The notes below the pieces were generated by a model. It searched no databases. It worked only from the letters and a program-made list of their open reading frames with translations, and had not been told where the DNA came from. Positions 63,980-64,000 of a stretch of DNA of 64,000 nt are shown here, piece by piece. The stretch comes from Pseudarthrobacter sp. NamE2. Lineage in GTDB: Bacteria; Actinomycetota; Actinomycetes; Actinomycetales; Micrococcaceae. The stretch covers positions 27,799 through 91,798 of the forward strand of contig NZ_VAHN01000014.1 of assembly GCF_005796205.1 (NCBI RefSeq). The letters are read 5' to 3'. A program made the translations under genes and the position numbers. The number at the start of each line of letters is the position of its first letter. Position 1 is the first letter of the stretch.

Positions 63980-64000
63980 CTAGGAGTGTGCCGCCAGCAC
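63980..64000 (-). CDS. Possible 3' end of an upstream gene (partial)
   Basis: On the minus strand the window edge can be read as VLAAHS followed by a TAG stop at 63980-63982. In mycobacteria lipA precedes the DUF4191 gene on the same strand, so this could be its last codons, but six residues cannot prove it. Confidence 0.2.
   Translation of the reverse strand: MLAAHS

Noticed and set aside
1..64000. Mobile elements, CRISPR arrays, tRNA/rRNA, toxin-antitoxin or defence systems
   Set aside because: No transposase, integrase, regularly spaced repeat, tRNA-like T-loop or defence-type gene was recognised; the gene content is conserved core.

Overview
This is an ordinary high-GC chromosomal stretch from an actinobacterium, most likely Micrococcaceae (Arthrobacter, Pseudarthrobacter or a close relative). 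The evidence is GTG/TTG start codons, many leaderless start signals, an actinobacterial dcw (division and cell wall) cluster with mraZ, sepF and divIVA/wag31 but no ftsA, a glnA2-glnE-glnA1 block, and a polyphosphate-type glucokinase. I saw no insertion sequence, prophage, CRISPR array, tRNA or rRNA. Almost every gene has a recognisable family, so the window is conserved core genome and not an accessory island.

Layout. (1) 1-4.2 kb: an Fpg/Nei glycosylase, then gcvH, a GarA/OdhI-type FHA protein, the MerR regulator ftsR, a bifunctional nuclease and a second MerR regulator. (2) 4.2-12.5 kb: an orphan ParA, pyruvate carboxylase, a long-chain acyl-CoA synthetase, a ROK sugar kinase and a small membrane protein. 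(3) 12.5-22.4 kb: two tandem alpha/beta hydrolases, a PlsC acyltransferase, class II DAHP synthase, a PASTA Ser/Thr kinase, a LysM lytic transglycosylase, an Rv2175c-like DNA-binding protein, a polyprenyl synthetase and a lipoprotein. This resembles the mycobacterial aroG-pknL-Rv2175c neighbourhood. (4) 22.4-24.3 kb: DNA polymerase IV and a DUF3040 membrane protein.

(5) 24.5-45.8 kb: the dcw cluster, mraZ-rsmH-ftsL-ftsI-murE-murF-mraY-murD-ftsW-murG-murC-ftsQ-ftsZ-pgeF-yggS-sepF-yggT-divIVA-lspA-rluD. Many genes overlap by 4-8 bases, so translation is probably coupled. (6) 45.8-57 kb: dnaE, flavin reductase, a DUF2567-like membrane protein, hisD, nrdR, ppgK, map, a 54-codon SPOR-like gene and panB. 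(7) 55.9-64 kb: glnA2, glnE, glnA1, an RDD protein, DUF3817 and DUF4191.

How it fits together. The dcw block makes lipid II and builds the septum and the pole. The PASTA kinase, lytic transglycosylase and polyprenyl synthetase touch the same wall pathway. GarA, pyruvate carboxylase, glutamine synthetases and GlnE link central carbon to nitrogen assimilation. The most useful new observations are regulatory. Ten genes carry a -10 hexamer 6-7 bases before the start codon (leaderless mRNAs). There is a four-half-site GlnR-like box before glnA1, paired NrdR-like boxes before nrdR, three MraZ boxes at 10-bp period in the mra promoter, and a 13-base motif shared between the region upstream of the second merR gene and the ftsZ leader. 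I did not find a clearly undescribed multi-gene system.
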